Source: Gimesia fumaroli (GTDB lineage: Bacteria > Planctomycetota > Planctomycetia > Planctomycetales > Planctomycetaceae). Taken from it: DNA of 64,000 nt. Positions 62,885 to 64,000 of the stretch are shown here, piece after piece. Where the stretch lies: positions 6,117,164 through 6,181,163 of the forward strand of contig NZ_CP037452.1 of NCBI RefSeq assembly GCF_007754425.1, given 5' to 3'. How positions within the stretch are numbered: position 1 is the stretch's first letter; every line of letters begins with the position of its first letter. The position numbers and the translations under genes were made by a program. A model generated the notes under the pieces. The model searched no databases. It worked only from the letters and a program-made list of their open reading frames with translations, and was not told where the DNA came from.

Positions 62885-64000
62885 TTAGACCTCGTTGGGT
62901 ACAACAAAGGGCTTGCGGTATTCACGTGTCAGATATTTATCTGCTTCCGAATCATTCACAAACTGCTCCGTCTTGGGATCGAAGTTCAGTTGACGTCCCA
63001 AGCGAAACGCAATGTTCCCCAGATGGGCAATTCCGGAACTGGTGTGAGCCGTCTCGACAGGACCATTTAAAGTCTCTGCTTTACGTGAACGGACGGCGTC
63101 CAGGAAGTTCGTAAAGTGCAGGTCGACGGGATCATCGCCGCTGTTCTTGGGACCAGGTTCTCCTTTTTGTCCCAGGAAGATTTCATAAGAGTTATATCCC
63201 TTCACAACCATATAACCTTCAGAACCATAGAAGATATTCCCCACTGTGGCGCCCCCTTCGCTGTTGGTCATCCAGGGTCGTACTTCAAACTGAATCATTT
63301 TGTTTTCTTCAGGATAGAAGTAGTTGGTGGAAAGCACTTCCGGAGTCACCTTATCATCATCCCAGAGGAACTTGCCTCCCATGGCGGTGATTTGCGATGG
63401 CAGCTTGACATCCAGTCCCCACAGGCACATATCAGTTTCATGCACGCCCTGGTTTCCGACGTCGCCGTTCCCATAATCCCAGGTCCAGTGCCAGTTATAG
63501 TGCACCAGACGGCGGGAGAAATTGGTTTCCTGAGCCGGCCCCTGCCAGAGATTCCAGTCAAGGAAATCTGGTGCCTTCTCATCCGGTTTGTGTCCGATTG
63601 AGGGTCGCCAGCGGAAGACCAGACCGCGGGCCATATACACATCTCCAATAGTCCCTTTACGAAGATGTTCCACACCTTCCTGGATCGCAGGCTGACTGCG
63701 AAGCTGAACGCCGTGCTGCACGATCCGTTTGTATTTCTTTGCCGCCTCAATCATTTTGCGACCTTCGAACAGATTATGTGAACCCGGTTTTTCCACATAA
63801 ACGTCTTTACCGGCCTGACAGGCCCAGATCGTTGCCAGCGAATGCCAGTGATTGGGAGTCGCTACCGTCACAACATCAATGTCATCCCGGTCGAACACCT
63901 TTCGCATGTCCGTTTCCGTTTCGACTTTCCGACCGTATGTTTTCTCAAATTCCGCAGCACGTTTTGCCAGAACCTGTTCGTCAGGATCGCAGAGCAACAC
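62885..64000 (-). CDS. Gfo/Idh/MocA family oxidoreductase, 5' end outside window
   Basis: 371 residues visible, N-terminus missing at the right edge. The Rossmann half shows VVTVATPNHWHSLATIWACQ and the DVYVEKPGSHN motif containing the family EKP lysine. The C-terminal half is the Gfo/Idh/MocA substrate domain (DYGNGDVGNQGVHETDMCLW; NMIQF-type strand in MIQFEVRPWM). Planctomycetes carry many such secreted or cytoplasmic NAD(P)-dependent sugar oxidoreductases; whether this one has a twin-arginine leader cannot be seen because the start is cut off. Substrate unknown. Confidence 0.9.
   Translation of the reverse strand: MLLCDPDEQVLAKRAAEFEKTYGRKVETETDMRKVFDRDDIDVVTVATPNHWHSLATIWACQAGKDVYVEKPGSHNLFEGRKMIEAAKKYKRIVQHGVQLRSQPAIQEGVEHLRKGTIGDVYMARGLVFRWRPSIGHKPDEKAPDFLDWNLWQGPAQETNFSRRLVHYNWHWTWDYGNGDVGNQGVHETDMCLWGLDVKLPSQITAMGGKFLWDDDKVTPEVLSTNYFYPEENKMIQFEVRPWMTNSEGGATVGNIFYGSEGYMVVKGYNSYEIFLGQKGEPGPKNSGDDPVDLHFTNFLDAVRSRKAETLNGPVETAHTSSGIAHLGNIAFRLGRQLNFDPKTEQFVNDSEADKYLTREYRKPFVVPNEV

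Overview
The window is a stretch of bacterial chromosome of about 50% G+C. Its gene content points to the phylum Planctomycetota, probably a Gimesia-like member: an adjacent DUF1592/DUF1552 pair, a YtcJ-type amidohydrolase and a CehA/McbA-type secreted protein, a NIPSNAP protein with a twin-arginine-like leader, a carboxypeptidase-regulatory/thioredoxin fusion, a very large repeat-bearing secretin and a planctomycete-type Gfo/Idh/MocA oxidoreductase. The genus is inferred from family content only. No complete mobile element, CRISPR array, integrase or transposase was seen.

Layout. 1-9.6 kb (mostly minus strand): a membrane/TPR protein running off the left edge, serS, two secreted hydrolase-like proteins, a small secreted protein and an NAD-dependent sugar epimerase. 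9.8-14 kb: tRNA-Val, then an accessory block with a HigBA toxin-antitoxin pair under a doubled palindromic operator, a 41-residue membrane peptide, an excisionase-like 55-residue HTH protein and an unrecognised 621-residue protein flanked by small repeats. 14-23 kb: a secreted thioredoxin fusion, MgtE and the DUF1592/DUF1552 pair. 23-29.6 kb: a low-density accessory region with a ZIP-like transporter, small lipoproteins, an Ala-rich/coiled-coil gene pair, a DUF695 protein, a zinc-ribbon protein, a family of short dispersed repeats and tRNA-Thr. 30-38 kb: a CocE-type hydrolase, NIPSNAP, an ECF sigma factor with a membrane partner and a PDZ protein, pyrophosphatase, an FKBP lipoprotein, GNAT and a cyclophilin. 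38-48.5 kb: the 1,687-residue secretin followed by four tandem hairpins, a PpiC lipoprotein and mfd. 48.7-54.6 kb: aroB, an Hpt/receiver/PilZ signalling cluster, YggS, DUF167 and a PQQ-propeller protein. 54.8-57.1 kb: an ExbB/TolQ-type channel with an N-terminal zinc ribbon and its ExbD-like partner. 57.5-62.3 kb: ROK kinase, Ppx/GppA-HD and polyphosphate kinase in one direction, a polyphosphate-centred unit. The right edge carries a truncated Gfo/Idh/MocA oxidoreductase.

The most unusual signal is the short intergenic segment at 62.54-62.80 kb. It has two adjacent micro-ORFs, a near-perfect Shine-Dalgarno, a downstream copy of an anti-Shine-Dalgarno-like octamer, mutually exclusive hairpins and a strong terminator, with no further gene on that strand. 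It looks like a free-standing structured regulatory RNA or micropeptide gene. Other candidates are the HigBA promoter in which the operator exactly fills the -35/-10 spacer, the hairpin array after the secretin, the zinc-ribbon ExbB and the unrecognised accessory module at 11.2-13.8 kb. All function calls are from reading the sequence and motifs; no database search was run.
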